From Humidesulfovibrio sp. (GTDB lineage Bacteria; Desulfobacterota; Desulfovibrionia; Desulfovibrionales; Desulfovibrionaceae): DNA of 64,000 nt. Positions 27,787 through 36,427 of this stretch are shown here, in pieces; position 1 is the stretch's first letter, and the number at the start of each line of letters is the position of its first letter. The stretch is from positions 62,001 to 126,000 of the forward strand of contig NZ_JAVHLD010000001.1 in NCBI RefSeq assembly GCF_031082295.1, read 5' to 3'. Made by a program: the position numbers and the translations under genes. The notes beneath the pieces were generated by a model that was not told the origin of the DNA, searched no databases, and worked only from the letters and a program-made list of their open reading frames with translations.

Positions 27787-28867
27787 GCCCCCCCCTGCCC
27801 TTGCGGGCCAGCCAGTCCAGGTACAGCCCGCCCAACTTCGCGGCCACGTCCTGGGCTCGGTACAGGCGCTGGGCCTTGTCGCGGCCGTTGCGGCCCATGA
27901 TCCCGGCCTCGGCCGGGTGGGCGAAGAGCCAGGCCACGGCCTGGGCGTATTGCTCCGGCGTCTCGGCCACGAGCCCAGTGGAGCCGTGGTCCACCAGCTC
28001 CAGCTGCGCGTTGTCGCGGTCGCCCGCCGCCGGGTGCGTGACCACGGGCAGGCCGCAGGCCATGGCCTCGGCGATGACCAGCCCGAAGCTCTCGCCGGTG
28101 TCGTTGGCGTGGGCCAGCACCGCGAGCCCGCCGTAGAACGTCGCCAGCTCCGCGTCCGTGAACACCGGCGGCAGGAACTCCACCCGCGCCTCCAGCCCGT
28201 GCTGGCGCACGAAGGCCTCGGCCTCCGGTATGCCGCCGATGATGCGGCAACGGAAATCCGGCACGCTGCGGGAGAGCAGTGGAAGGATGTCCAGGGCCAG
28301 GCGCGACCACTTGCCGGGGTCGGCCCGGGAGATGCGGCCCAGGACGTGCCCCACAGGCGCAGGGCCGTTCGGCAATGCGCGAGCGAAAAAGTCCGTGTCC
28401 ACAGGGTTGTACAACACGCCGTAGTCCGGCCAGCGGGCAGGGATGCCCGTGAGCCGCGCGAAGCGGTCCGCGCAGAACTGCGAGACGAACAGGTGGCAGT
28501 CGATGACCTGGCCCGAGGGCGAGGGGTCGTGGCGGCCGAAGACGTTGGTCTCCACCACCACGGTCTTGGGCTGCGCGGCGAGGTAGTCGCGCACGGGCCG
28601 CAGGAAATCCGGCTCGGGCCAGCCCGCCCGGTGGACGTGGACGACCTGGGGCTGGAAAGCCGCGAGCGCGCGGTCCAGCGGCTGGCCCACGAAGGTTGTC
28701 AGGCCAGCCTCGCGCAACTGGAGTGCACGGGGACCGTCCTCCGGGCTGTGGACGGCCACGTCGAAGCGGTCGCGATCCAGGTTCGCGGCCAGAAGCTGCA
28801 TGACCTTTTCCGTGCCGCCCAGACCCAGGGTCTTCACCGCATGCACCACCCGAATGCGTCCGCTCAT
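27770..28867 (-). CDS. GT4-type glycosyltransferase
   Basis: A 365-residue GT-B fold enzyme. The N-terminal domain begins VVHAVKTLGLGGTEKVM, the glycine-rich acceptor-side loop. The donor-binding C-terminal domain contains ESFGLVIAEAMACGLPVV, the E-x7-E signature of retaining GT4 enzymes. It overlaps the PEP-utilising gene upstream by four bases (ATGA) and the GT2-type gene downstream by 17. The three genes therefore form one tight operon. The product glycan is unknown. Confidence 0.88.
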   Translation of the reverse strand: MSGRIRVVHAVKTLGLGGTEKVMQLLAANLDRDRFDVAVHSPEDGPRALQLREAGLTTFVGQPLDRALAAFQPQVVHVHRAGWPEPDFLRPVRDYLAAQPKTVVVETNVFGRHDPSPSGQVIDCHLFVSQFCADRFARLTGIPARWPDYGVLYNPVDTDFFARALPNGPAPVGHVLGRISRADPGKWSRLALDILPLLSRSVPDFRCRIIGGIPEAEAFVRQHGLEARVEFLPPVFTDAELATFYGGLAVLAHANDTGESFGLVIAEAMACGLPVVTHPAAGDRDNAQLELVDHGSTGLVAETPEQYAQAVAWLFAHPAEAGIMGRNGRDKAQRLYRAQDVAAKLGGLYLDWLARKGRGGREAGT

Positions 28868-31530
28868 GCGGTCCCCTCCTTGCCGGAGAGCATGGACCGG
28901 ATGTCGGCCAGCATCTTCTCGCGCAGCACGTCCGCAGCGCCCCGGTCGGCCATGGCCATGTCGATCTGCCGGGTGTGCACGAGCAGGTAGCCCAGGATGC
29001 GCAGGCGGTCCAGAACGAAGTCGTGGCGGCGGCTTTCGGCCTTGGCGAAGAGGTTGTCCCCGCGGATCTTGACCTGGAAATCGAAGTGCTCAAGCACCTC
29101 GCCGATGAGTTCCGCGCGCAGCACGCGACGGCGCTCGTCGGCGGCGCCACCGCTGAACTTGAAACCCGCGTAGGAGTCGAAGTCGCCCTCGGAGAGCATG
29201 GACTCGATGGTGGTGAAATGGAAGCCGAAGCGCGAGTTCAGACAGGCATAACGCCGGGAGATCATGAACACGTTGCGTTCGCAGAAGCCCCCGCCGCAGC
29301 CCTCGCCCAGTTCCGGGTTCATGGTGGCCTGCAGGAACACGCTCATCATGCTCCCGGCGCTGGCCGCCGGAGGCCCGGCCCAGGGCACCGCGACGATGCC
29401 CTCCCAGATGGCCAGCATGGGCGGGCTGGCGATGTCCTCCAGCCGGACGAAGCGCTCGCTGATCTCGCGGTTGAAGCCGTCATCCAGGTTGATGACCCAC
29501 CACTGCATGGGCACGTCGCACACCAGCTGCTTGCTGGCCTGGCTCGACAGGCCGTGGCGCGAGCCGAACTCGAACATGTCGCGCACGCTCATCTCGTGCG
29601 CGTAGCGGGTGATGTCGTGGTAGGTGGCGCAATTGGCGATACGAAAATCGGTCGACTCCGGGTCGGTGAGGTTGAGCGGCAGGATGAGCCGGGTGGCCTC
29701 GCGCAGGGTCTCGTACACCGGACTTCCGGCCATGACGCTCGGCGGCGGCTCGGCCTGGGCCAGCAGCTCTTCCACGCGGCCCTCGAACACGCGCCGCCCC
29801 AGGGCGTCCACGGTGACGGGCTGGCCCTCGGCAAAGCGCGTCGTGGCGTCGGGAACGTCGAACAGCGCAGGCACCCCGAACTCGCGCGCCACGTTGGCCA
29901 GGTGCCCGGTGATGCCGCCCTGCTCCGTCACCAGGGCCGAGGCACGCGACAGCAGCGCGGCCCAGCGCGGCAGGGCCATGGAGGCAACCAGCACCGCGCC
30001 CTCGGGAAAGCGCAGGGCGTCCACCTCGCGCCGGGCCACGAACACCGGGCCGTAGCCCACGCCAGGGCTGGCCGTGACGCCACCCGCGAAAAGCTCCGTG
30101 GCGCCCGGCACAACCGCCCGGCTCAGGGGCGCTCCCGCGTCGGGGCTCGCCATCTGCTGGAGCGGACGGCATTGCAGCAAAAAGACCTTGCCCGCCTGGT
30201 CCACGGCCCATTCGATGTCCTGGGGGCCAGCGTAGGCGTCCTCCAGCATCCCGGCCAGGCGCGCCAGCTCGCAGGCGGTCTCGTCGGAGATGGACGGCAG
30301 CGCGGCCTCGGCCTCGTCCAGGGCCTCGCGGCGCAAACCTTCGCCCTCGTCGGGCACGGTGCGGGAGTCCTTGTGCTTGATGACGCGCTCGCGCACGCTC
30401 GCTGGCGCATGGGCCGTGGCCGGGCTGACCACGAACAGGTCCGTGGGCGTGGTGCCGTCCACCACCGCCGTGGGCAGGCCCCACACGGAGTTGATGACCA
30501 CCGAGGCGTCGCGCACGTCCAGTGGGTTGCGCGAGTACATGACGCCGCCAGCCCGGGCGTCCACAAGGGTCATGCAGCCCACGCACATGGCCACGTCCTC
30601 GTCGCGGATGCCCCGATTCAGGCGGTAGGTCATGGCGTGCAGGGTGTGCTTGCTGGCGACGATCTCCCGGTAGGCGTCGAGCAGGTTCTCGCGCGGGACG
30701 TTGAGCAGGCTTTTGAACTGCCCGGCGAAGGTGGTCCCGGCGGCGTCCTCGCCCAGGGCGCTGGAGCGCATGGAGACGCGCACCGTGCCTCCGGCGTCGG
30801 CGCAGAGGCGGTCGTAGGCAGACAGAATTGCCTCGGCCAACGCCGCTGGCACAGGCGCCGCCATGATGCGCTGCTGAATCTCCGAGGCCAGGCGGAAGCG
30901 CGCGTCGAGGCTGTGCTCGGCTTCGTCTCCGGTGGCCGTGGCGGAGCTATCATCGGGCATGGATTGGAGCCGGGCGTTGATCTCGGCCTGAAGGTCGCCA
31001 GCGGCCATGAAGGCGTCGAAACCGCTGGCCGTGACCACGAAGCCGTCCGGCACGGGCAGCTTGATGCGCGAGCGCATGTCGCCCAGGTTGGCCATCTTGC
31101 CGCCGGTGTGGTCAGAGGAGGTGCGGTCGATCTCGTCGAAACGCAGGACAAGGGGCACGTCGCGCACCTGCTGCCTGCGCGAGAGGGTCTCGTCGATGCC
31201 CGCCTGGATGGCGGAAAGGCGCTCGTACAGCGCGTCGTAGCGGCCGGGCTCAAGCTCGCACAGGGCGCGCACGAGCTTGAAGACGTTGACGCCAACGGCG
31301 GTGCAGCTGGCGCGCACGAAGCTCATGCCGAAGATGCTCCGGCCGCGCAGGGCTTCCTCAAGATCGCTCATGATCTCAAGCGCCTTGCCGTTGGCCTCCA
31401 GCACGCGGGCAAAGGCCTGGGAACGGCTGGCGAACAGGGTGCGCAGCTCCTCCTGGCTGGGCGCCTGGCAGGACCGGCCACCCGTCAAGGCCTGCCTGAT
31501 CCTGCCGAAAAAGCCTGTGCGCTGTTCCAT
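28864..31530 (-). CDS. PEP-synthase/PPDK-like phosphotransferase with unusual C-terminal domain (888 aa)
   Basis: An N-terminal helical region (1-130) leads to an ATP-grasp pyruvate,phosphate-dikinase N-domain (about 140-475), with TGGKMANLGDM, RSSALGEDAAG and QDIEWAVD. Then comes a swivelling phosphohistidine domain (about 495-600) whose VTEQGGITGHLANVARE supplies the His. The PEP/pyruvate TIM barrel of PpsA is missing: the last 280 residues form another domain with LPLNLTDPESTDF, CATYHDITRYAHE, and ECxxxFCERN-like segments. The layout recalls rifampin phosphotransferase, in that a phosphorylated His could serve an unknown acceptor. The ATG at 31530 begins the conserved part. First gene of an operon with two glycosyltransferases. 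Confidence 0.82.
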   Translation of the reverse strand: MEQRTGFFGRIRQALTGGRSCQAPSQEELRTLFASRSQAFARVLEANGKALEIMSDLEEALRGRSIFGMSFVRASCTAVGVNVFKLVRALCELEPGRYDALYERLSAIQAGIDETLSRRQQVRDVPLVLRFDEIDRTSSDHTGGKMANLGDMRSRIKLPVPDGFVVTASGFDAFMAAGDLQAEINARLQSMPDDSSATATGDEAEHSLDARFRLASEIQQRIMAAPVPAALAEAILSAYDRLCADAGGTVRVSMRSSALGEDAAGTTFAGQFKSLLNVPRENLLDAYREIVASKHTLHAMTYRLNRGIRDEDVAMCVGCMTLVDARAGGVMYSRNPLDVRDASVVINSVWGLPTAVVDGTTPTDLFVVSPATAHAPASVRERVIKHKDSRTVPDEGEGLRREALDEAEAALPSISDETACELARLAGMLEDAYAGPQDIEWAVDQAGKVFLLQCRPLQQMASPDAGAPLSRAVVPGATELFAGGVTASPGVGYGPVFVARREVDALRFPEGAVLVASMALPRWAALLSRASALVTEQGGITGHLANVAREFGVPALFDVPDATTRFAEGQPVTVDALGRRVFEGRVEELLAQAEPPPSVMAGSPVYETLREATRLILPLNLTDPESTDFRIANCATYHDITRYAHEMSVRDMFEFGSRHGLSSQASKQLVCDVPMQWWVINLDDGFNREISERFVRLEDIASPPMLAIWEGIVAVPWAGPPAASAGSMMSVFLQATMNPELGEGCGGGFCERNVFMISRRYACLNSRFGFHFTTIESMLSEGDFDSYAGFKFSGGAADERRRVLRAELIGEVLEHFDFQVKIRGDNLFAKAESRRHDFVLDRLRILGYLLVHTRQIDMAMADRGAADVLREKMLADIRSMLSGKEGTA

Positions 31531-31633
31531 TTCCACCCAATCGCAGAAAAGCCCGCCATATACAAGCCGCGCGTCGATGGTGACGCATTCCGGTAACCTC
31601 GGCGCAACGCACGGCATACCCACCCCAAATCCC

Positions 31634-31662
31634 TTGCATATCCGCAATCCACGGGGTAAATA
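31634..31662 (+). promoter_or_regulatory. Promoter of the kinase-receiver-kinase operon
   Basis: TTGCAT, 17 bases, TAAATA, with correct spacing, about 80 bases before the kinase start. It lies in the 210-base divergent gap opposite the PEP-utilising operon. Confidence 0.55.
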
Positions 31663-31740
31663 CGCACAGTAGCGCGAGCCCTTTGCGGCACGCCGGACGG
31701 CGCAAAGGCGCGCACATCACCAACAGACAAGGCGGCGAGC

Positions 31741-33402
31741 ATGCTCGAAAGCTCCGGATACACGAAGCTCCGCGTCAAGATGATCCTGACGACGCTCGCG
31801 TTCTCGCTCATCCCGCTGCTCATCCTGGGCTACACCATCTATCGCCAGTTCGAAATCTCGCACACCAGCAAGATCCTCCAGAACCTGAACCACATCACCG
31901 AAAACAAGCGCCGCACGCTGGACCTGTTTTTGAACGAGCGGCTGTCGCAGCTCACGGCCATCGCCTACACGCACAAACTCTCCTACTTCCTTGAGCCGGG
32001 CACCTTCGAGAACGTCTTCACGCTGCTCCAGGCCCGCTCCAAGTACTACATCGACCTCGGCATCATCGACCAGAACGGCGACCACGTGGTCTACACGGGT
32101 CCTTACCAGTCCATCCGCACCGCCAACTACAAGGACGAGGACTGGTTCCACCAGGTCCAGGCCAAGGGCATCTACATCAGCGACGTGTTTCTCGGACGGC
32201 GCAACTATCCCCACTTCATCATCGCCGTCATGCGACGCGACGGCGACAAGAGCTGGATATTGCGCGCCACCATCGACTCGGACATCTTCGACTCGCTCGT
32301 CCAGAGCGACCAGCTCGGCACCGGCGGCGACGCCTTCCTGCTGAACACCGAGAGCATCCTGCAGTCCAAGCCGCGTTCAGGCCCCAAGCTCCTGGGCAAG
32401 ATGAACCTTGGCACCATCTCGCGATTCAACGGGGTGCGCTCGGAAATGATCGAGATGGACGGCAAGCGCTACCTCTTCGGGCTGGCCTGGCTGGAAAACA
32501 AGAACTGGCTCCTGGCCATCCGCGACGACCCCGCCGAGGAGCTCATGCCGCTGACGCGCACGCGCCACCTCGTCTGGTTCATCCTGGCGGGAGGGCTTCT
32601 GCTCATCGCCGGGGGCACGGTGTTCACCAGCACCACCATCATCAGCCAGCTTGTGCGCTCCGAACGCGAGAAGGCAGCCTTGAACGCCTCGCTCACCCAG
32701 TCGAGCAAGATGGCCTCGCTGGGCAAGATGGCCGCCGGCGTCGCCCACGAGGTGAACAACCCGCTGGCCATCATCAAGGAGAAGGCCGGCTGGATGCGCG
32801 ACCTCCTGACCGAGGAGGACATCAAGGCCAGCCCGAATTTCAAGGAGTTCGAGGACGCCATCGGCAAGATCGAGTACCATGTGACCCGGGCCAAGGACGT
32901 GACGCACCGCCTGCTCGGCTTCGCCCGCCGCATGGACCCGATCCAGGAGGACATCAACATCAACGAGGTGCTGAACCAGACCGTTACCTTCCTCGAAAAC
33001 GAGGCCCGGTACCGCTCAATCGAGATCAACACCGACTTCCAGAAGAACCTGCCCTTCGTCGCCAGCGATTCGGCGCAGCTCCAGCAGGTTTTCCTGAACA
33101 TCATCGACAACGCCATCGACGCCATCGGCAAGGACGGCAGCATCACCATCCGTACCCGCGCCACAAGCGACCCCGACGAGGTGGCCATCACCATTTCCGA
33201 CACCGGGCCGGGCATCTCCAAGGAGAAGCTGGACAAGATCTTCGACCCCTTCTTCACCACCAAGAAGGTCGGCGAAGGCACGGGCCTGGGGCTCACCATC
33301 AGCTTCAGCATCATCCAGAAGCTCGGCGGGCGCATCAACGTGGAAAGCCAGGAAGGCCACGGCGCGAAGTTCATCATCAACCTGCCGCTGCGCAAGGCCT
33401 AA
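31741..33402 (+). CDS. Membrane sensor histidine kinase with dCache-like periplasmic domain
   Basis: A 553-residue kinase. TM1 (about 14-36) and TM2 (about 277-300) enclose a periplasmic Cache-type sensor of 240 residues (motifs YYIDLGIIDQNGDHVVY, DWFHQVQAKGIYISDV). The cytoplasmic part has the phosphoacceptor H336 in GVAHEVNNPL, then an HATPase_c domain with an N-box (NIIDNAIDA), G1 (DTGPGI) and G2 (GTGLGL). There is no HAMP domain. It starts an operon with a lone receiver (30-base gap) and a second kinase. The ligand is likely a small organic molecule, given the dCache type; this is inference. Confidence 0.93.
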   Translation: MLESSGYTKLRVKMILTTLAFSLIPLLILGYTIYRQFEISHTSKILQNLNHITENKRRTLDLFLNERLSQLTAIAYTHKLSYFLEPGTFENVFTLLQARSKYYIDLGIIDQNGDHVVYTGPYQSIRTANYKDEDWFHQVQAKGIYISDVFLGRRNYPHFIIAVMRRDGDKSWILRATIDSDIFDSLVQSDQLGTGGDAFLLNTESILQSKPRSGPKLLGKMNLGTISRFNGVRSEMIEMDGKRYLFGLAWLENKNWLLAIRDDPAEELMPLTRTRHLVWFILAGGLLLIAGGTVFTSTTIISQLVRSEREKAALNASLTQSSKMASLGKMAAGVAHEVNNPLAIIKEKAGWMRDLLTEEDIKASPNFKEFEDAIGKIEYHVTRAKDVTHRLLGFARRMDPIQEDININEVLNQTVTFLENEARYRSIEINTDFQKNLPFVASDSAQLQQVFLNIIDNAIDAIGKDGSITIRTRATSDPDEVAITISDTGPGISKEKLDKIFDPFFTTKKVGEGTGLGLTISFSIIQKLGGRINVESQEGHGAKFIINLPLRKA

Positions 33403-33432
33403 GGCCGCACCCGGCCCGCAAAAGGAGCGCGA

Positions 33433-33831
33433 ATGGACATCAAGATTCTGCTCGTGGACGACGAGAGCGACTTCGTGGAAACCATGGTCAAACGCTTCGG
33501 CATCCGCAAGATGCCCATCGACAGCGCCAAAAGCGGACAGGAGGCCCTTGCCGCCCTGGAGACCAAGGAATACGATGTCATCATCCTTGACGTGCGCATG
33601 CCCGGCATGGACGGCCTGCAGGTCTTGAAGCTGATTCGGGAGCGCGCGCCGCTGACCGAGGTCATCATGCTCACCGGCCACGCCTCGCTGGAGACAGGCA
33701 TGCAAGGCATGAACCTGGGCGCCTACGACTATGTGCTCAAGCCCGCGGATTTCGACGACCTTCTGGACAAGGTGCGCAAGGCCTTTGAGAGGAAAGAACT
33801 CAATGCAAAGGCCCGCAAGCAGGGGACCTGA
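33433..33831 (+). CDS. Single-domain response regulator (receiver only)
   Basis: A 132-residue CheY-like receiver with all key residues: D9/D10 acidic pair, phosphoacceptor D53 in ILDVRMPGMDG, T81 and K103 in VLKPADF. There is no output domain, so the signal passes by protein contact or phosphotransfer. It lies between two histidine kinases and its end overlaps the second kinase gene by 29 bases. Confidence 0.95.
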   Translation: MDIKILLVDDESDFVETMVKRFGIRKMPIDSAKSGQEALAALETKEYDVIILDVRMPGMDGLQVLKLIRERAPLTEVIMLTGHASLETGMQGMNLGAYDYVLKPADFDDLLDKVRKAFERKELNAKARKQGT

Positions 33832-34801
33832 CCCCGTCGGCGACAACCCGGGCATCGGGCAGGGCATTCTGGCCAGGGCCACCGGCGCCAAGGGTTGGAA
33901 GGACCACGGCCTGCTCCTGTGGACGCACTTCCTGGTGCCGCCGGTGCTGGCCGCCCTGGTCGTTGCGGCTGCCTTCGCAACGCCAGTTGTGGCCGGAATC
34001 CTGGCCGCGGCAGTGCTTGCCATCGCCGCCGTCTCCGCGCGCGGACTCTTGAGCCGCCTGAGCCGGACCGAGGAGGCGCGGCTCAGCCTGAACAGCCAGC
34101 TCATCCAGTCCCAAAAGCTTGCCGCCATCGGCGAGCTCTCGGCCGGGCTGGCGCACGAGATCAACAACCCCATCGCCATCATCGCCCAGGAGGCCGAATG
34201 GGCTGAGCATGTGGTGCGCGAGGCCGAAAAGAACTGCAACGCCGATTTCGCCGAGGTCAGGGACTCCCTGCGCGAGGTGCGCGCCCAGGTGGACCGCTGC
34301 AAGAACATCACGCACAAGCTGCTCGACTTCGCCCGCAAACGCGAGCCCGTCCTGCAGGATGTCGACGTGGGCCGCATCATCGAGGACATGGCCCGGCTGG
34401 TGGACAAGGAGGCCGCGTACAAGAACGTGACCCTGACGCGCGATCTGCCCCAGGACCTGCCCCTGCTGCGCACGGACTCTCCCCTGCTGCGCCAGGTCGT
34501 GCTGAATCTCATGACCAACGCCCTCCAGGCCGTGGACACAGGCGGGCGCATCGAAGTCTCGGCCAGGGCCGACGACGAGGTTATGGAGATACGCGTCAAG
34601 GACAATGGCTGCGGCATCGAGCCGGAAAACCTTGAGAAGATCTTCAACCCTTTCTTCACCACCAAGCCGCCGGGGCAGGGAACCGGGCTTGGGTTGTCCA
34701 TGTGCCACACGCTGGTGACCGGCATGAGGGGCGAAATCTTCGTTGAGAGCAAACCCGGCCAGGGCGCTGCGTTCACCGTGCGCCTGCCACGCAAGACTTA
34801 G
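33803..34801 (+). CDS. Second histidine kinase, with short N-terminal membrane anchor
   Basis: A 332-residue kinase with two N-terminal hydrophobic helices (about 36-78) and almost no periplasmic loop, so it probably senses within the membrane or through partners. H118 in GLAHEINNPI is the phosphoacceptor. The ATPase domain follows with NLMTNALQA, DNGCGI and GTGLGL motifs. The ATG at 33803 has GAGAGGAAAG upstream and lies inside the end of the receiver gene. The two kinases share close sequence in the catalytic core, suggesting duplication around one receiver. Confidence 0.9.
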   Translation: MQRPASRGPDPVGDNPGIGQGILARATGAKGWKDHGLLLWTHFLVPPVLAALVVAAAFATPVVAGILAAAVLAIAAVSARGLLSRLSRTEEARLSLNSQLIQSQKLAAIGELSAGLAHEINNPIAIIAQEAEWAEHVVREAEKNCNADFAEVRDSLREVRAQVDRCKNITHKLLDFARKREPVLQDVDVGRIIEDMARLVDKEAAYKNVTLTRDLPQDLPLLRTDSPLLRQVVLNLMTNALQAVDTGGRIEVSARADDEVMEIRVKDNGCGIEPENLEKIFNPFFTTKPPGQGTGLGLSMCHTLVTGMRGEIFVESKPGQGAAFTVRLPRKT

Positions 34802-34837
34802 TGTCGCGCCGGGACGACCGAGGACAGGACGGAAGGA

Positions 34838-36427
34838 ATGATCCGCATCAACACGCATGACGGCAAGAGCCTTGAGCTCGCCACGGCAGAGGGCCAGACC
34901 CTGGCCCAGGCCATATTCCTGGCCGGGTTCTGGGACGGCGTGCCCCTGTGCGCGGGCCTGGGCAAGTGCGGCCTGTGCCGTGTGCGCCATGTCTCCGCCC
35001 CGCCCGAGCCCACCGCCGAGGAGCTGAAGCGCCTGGGCGCTGCGGCCCTGGCCGAGGGCTGGCGTCTGTCCTGCCTGCATCCGGCCGGCGCCTGCCACGT
35101 GGAGCTGCCGAGGCCCAAGCGCTCGGCCCGTCCGCGCACCACCGTTTCCACCGCCAAAAGCGGGTCCGCGTCCTTGGCCGCCGCCCTGGCAGTCGACCTG
35201 GGCACCACGAGCATCCACTGGGCCGCTCTTAATGCGGCGGGCGAGGTTCTGTCCTCGGGCCAGGGCTTGAACCCGCAGATGGGCCTGGGCAGCGAGGTCA
35301 TGTCGCGTCTGGCCTATGCCGCCAAACCCGGCGGGGCCGAAGTGCTCGCCCGCCTGGCGACGGACCGCCTGCGCTCACTGGTGCACGGCGCCAAGGTCGC
35401 CCACGGAGGCGCGATCTCCCGGCTCTGCGTGGCGGGCAACAGCGCCATGACCTGCCTCCTGCTCGGCCTGCCTGTTACAGGCCTGGCCAGCGCTCCGTAC
35501 CGCCTGGACTACGCCGGGGGCGGCCTGCAGAGCCTCGCCCCGGACCTGCCCGAGGCCCTCGTGCCGCCGCTGCTCGCGCCGTTCGTGGGCGCGGACCTGA
35601 GCGCCGGACTCGCGGCGTTGCAGTTTTCGCAAGGCGGCCACCCCGCGTATCCCTACCTGCTGGCCGACCTGGGCACCAACGGCGAGTTTGTGCTGGCCCT
35701 CTCGCCCGACGAGTATCTGCTGGCCAGCGTGCCCATGGGTCCGGCGCTGGAAGGCGTCGGCCTGAGGCACGGCCGCACCGCCGCGCCAGGCGCCGTGCGC
35801 GGCTTCGCCCTGACCCCGGTGGGCCTGCGGCCGGAGTACATCGAGCGTCCGCCGCTGCCCGGCCCTGAGGGCAAGGGCGAAGACCCCGGCATCACCGGCG
35901 TGGGCTATCTCTCCCTGGCGGCCACGTTGCGCCGGGCCGGAGTGCTGGACGAGTCGGGGCGCTTCGTGGTACCCGCCACGCCCCTGGGCAAGCGCCTGGC
36001 CAAGGGACTGGCGAGCCTCGGCAACGAGCAGGCGCTGGACCTGGGCCACGGCCTGCTGCTCCCGGCCTCGGACGTGGAGGAGCTGGTCAAGGTCAAGGCG
36101 GCCTTCAACCTGGCCCTGTCGCGCCTGCTTGCCGAGGCGGGCCTCGCCCCCGGAGCGCTCAAGAGCCTGCACCTTGCAGGTGCCATGGGCGAGCATGTGG
36201 ACATGTCCGACCTGGCGACCCTGGGCTTCCTGCCGGAGGCGCTGGCTGGCCGCGCCCGCCGCGCGGGCAACACGTCGCTCGCCGGCGCGCGAACGCTCCT
36301 GACCCGGCCCGAGGCCTGGGACTGGGTGCTGAAGCTGCCCGGAAAATGCCGGACGCTCGATCTCGCTTCCGAGCCGGGTTTCGGCTCCCTCTACGTTGAA
36401 AGGATGGTACTGCGCCATGTCGCTTGA
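34838..36427 (+). CDS. RACo-like 2Fe-2S/ASKHA protein (corrinoid-protein reductive activator family)
   Basis: A 529-residue protein. Residues 1-85 are a plant-type ferredoxin domain with C38, C44, C47 and C79 (C-x5-C-x2-C...C). The remainder is the DUF4445-type ASKHA domain, with VDLGTTSIHWAAL (phosphate-1-like), VAGNSAMT, and ADLGTNGEFVL. Members reactivate corrinoid methyltransferase proteins by ATP-driven one-electron reduction. No corrinoid protein or methyltransferase is near, so the target is unknown. It follows the second kinase by 36 bases and overlaps the Rsm22-type gene by 11. Confidence 0.85.
   Translation: MIRINTHDGKSLELATAEGQTLAQAIFLAGFWDGVPLCAGLGKCGLCRVRHVSAPPEPTAEELKRLGAAALAEGWRLSCLHPAGACHVELPRPKRSARPRTTVSTAKSGSASLAAALAVDLGTTSIHWAALNAAGEVLSSGQGLNPQMGLGSEVMSRLAYAAKPGGAEVLARLATDRLRSLVHGAKVAHGGAISRLCVAGNSAMTCLLLGLPVTGLASAPYRLDYAGGGLQSLAPDLPEALVPPLLAPFVGADLSAGLAALQFSQGGHPAYPYLLADLGTNGEFVLALSPDEYLLASVPMGPALEGVGLRHGRTAAPGAVRGFALTPVGLRPEYIERPPLPGPEGKGEDPGITGVGYLSLAATLRRAGVLDESGRFVVPATPLGKRLAKGLASLGNEQALDLGHGLLLPASDVEELVKVKAAFNLALSRLLAEAGLAPGALKSLHLAGAMGEHVDMSDLATLGFLPEALAGRARRAGNTSLAGARTLLTRPEAWDWVLKLPGKCRTLDLASEPGFGSLYVERMVLRHVA

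Noticed and set aside
28975-31596. An 873-codon open frame on the plus strand under the PEP-utilising gene
   Set aside because: It is a shadow of the minus-strand gene, which carries clear ATP-grasp and phosphohistidine motifs.
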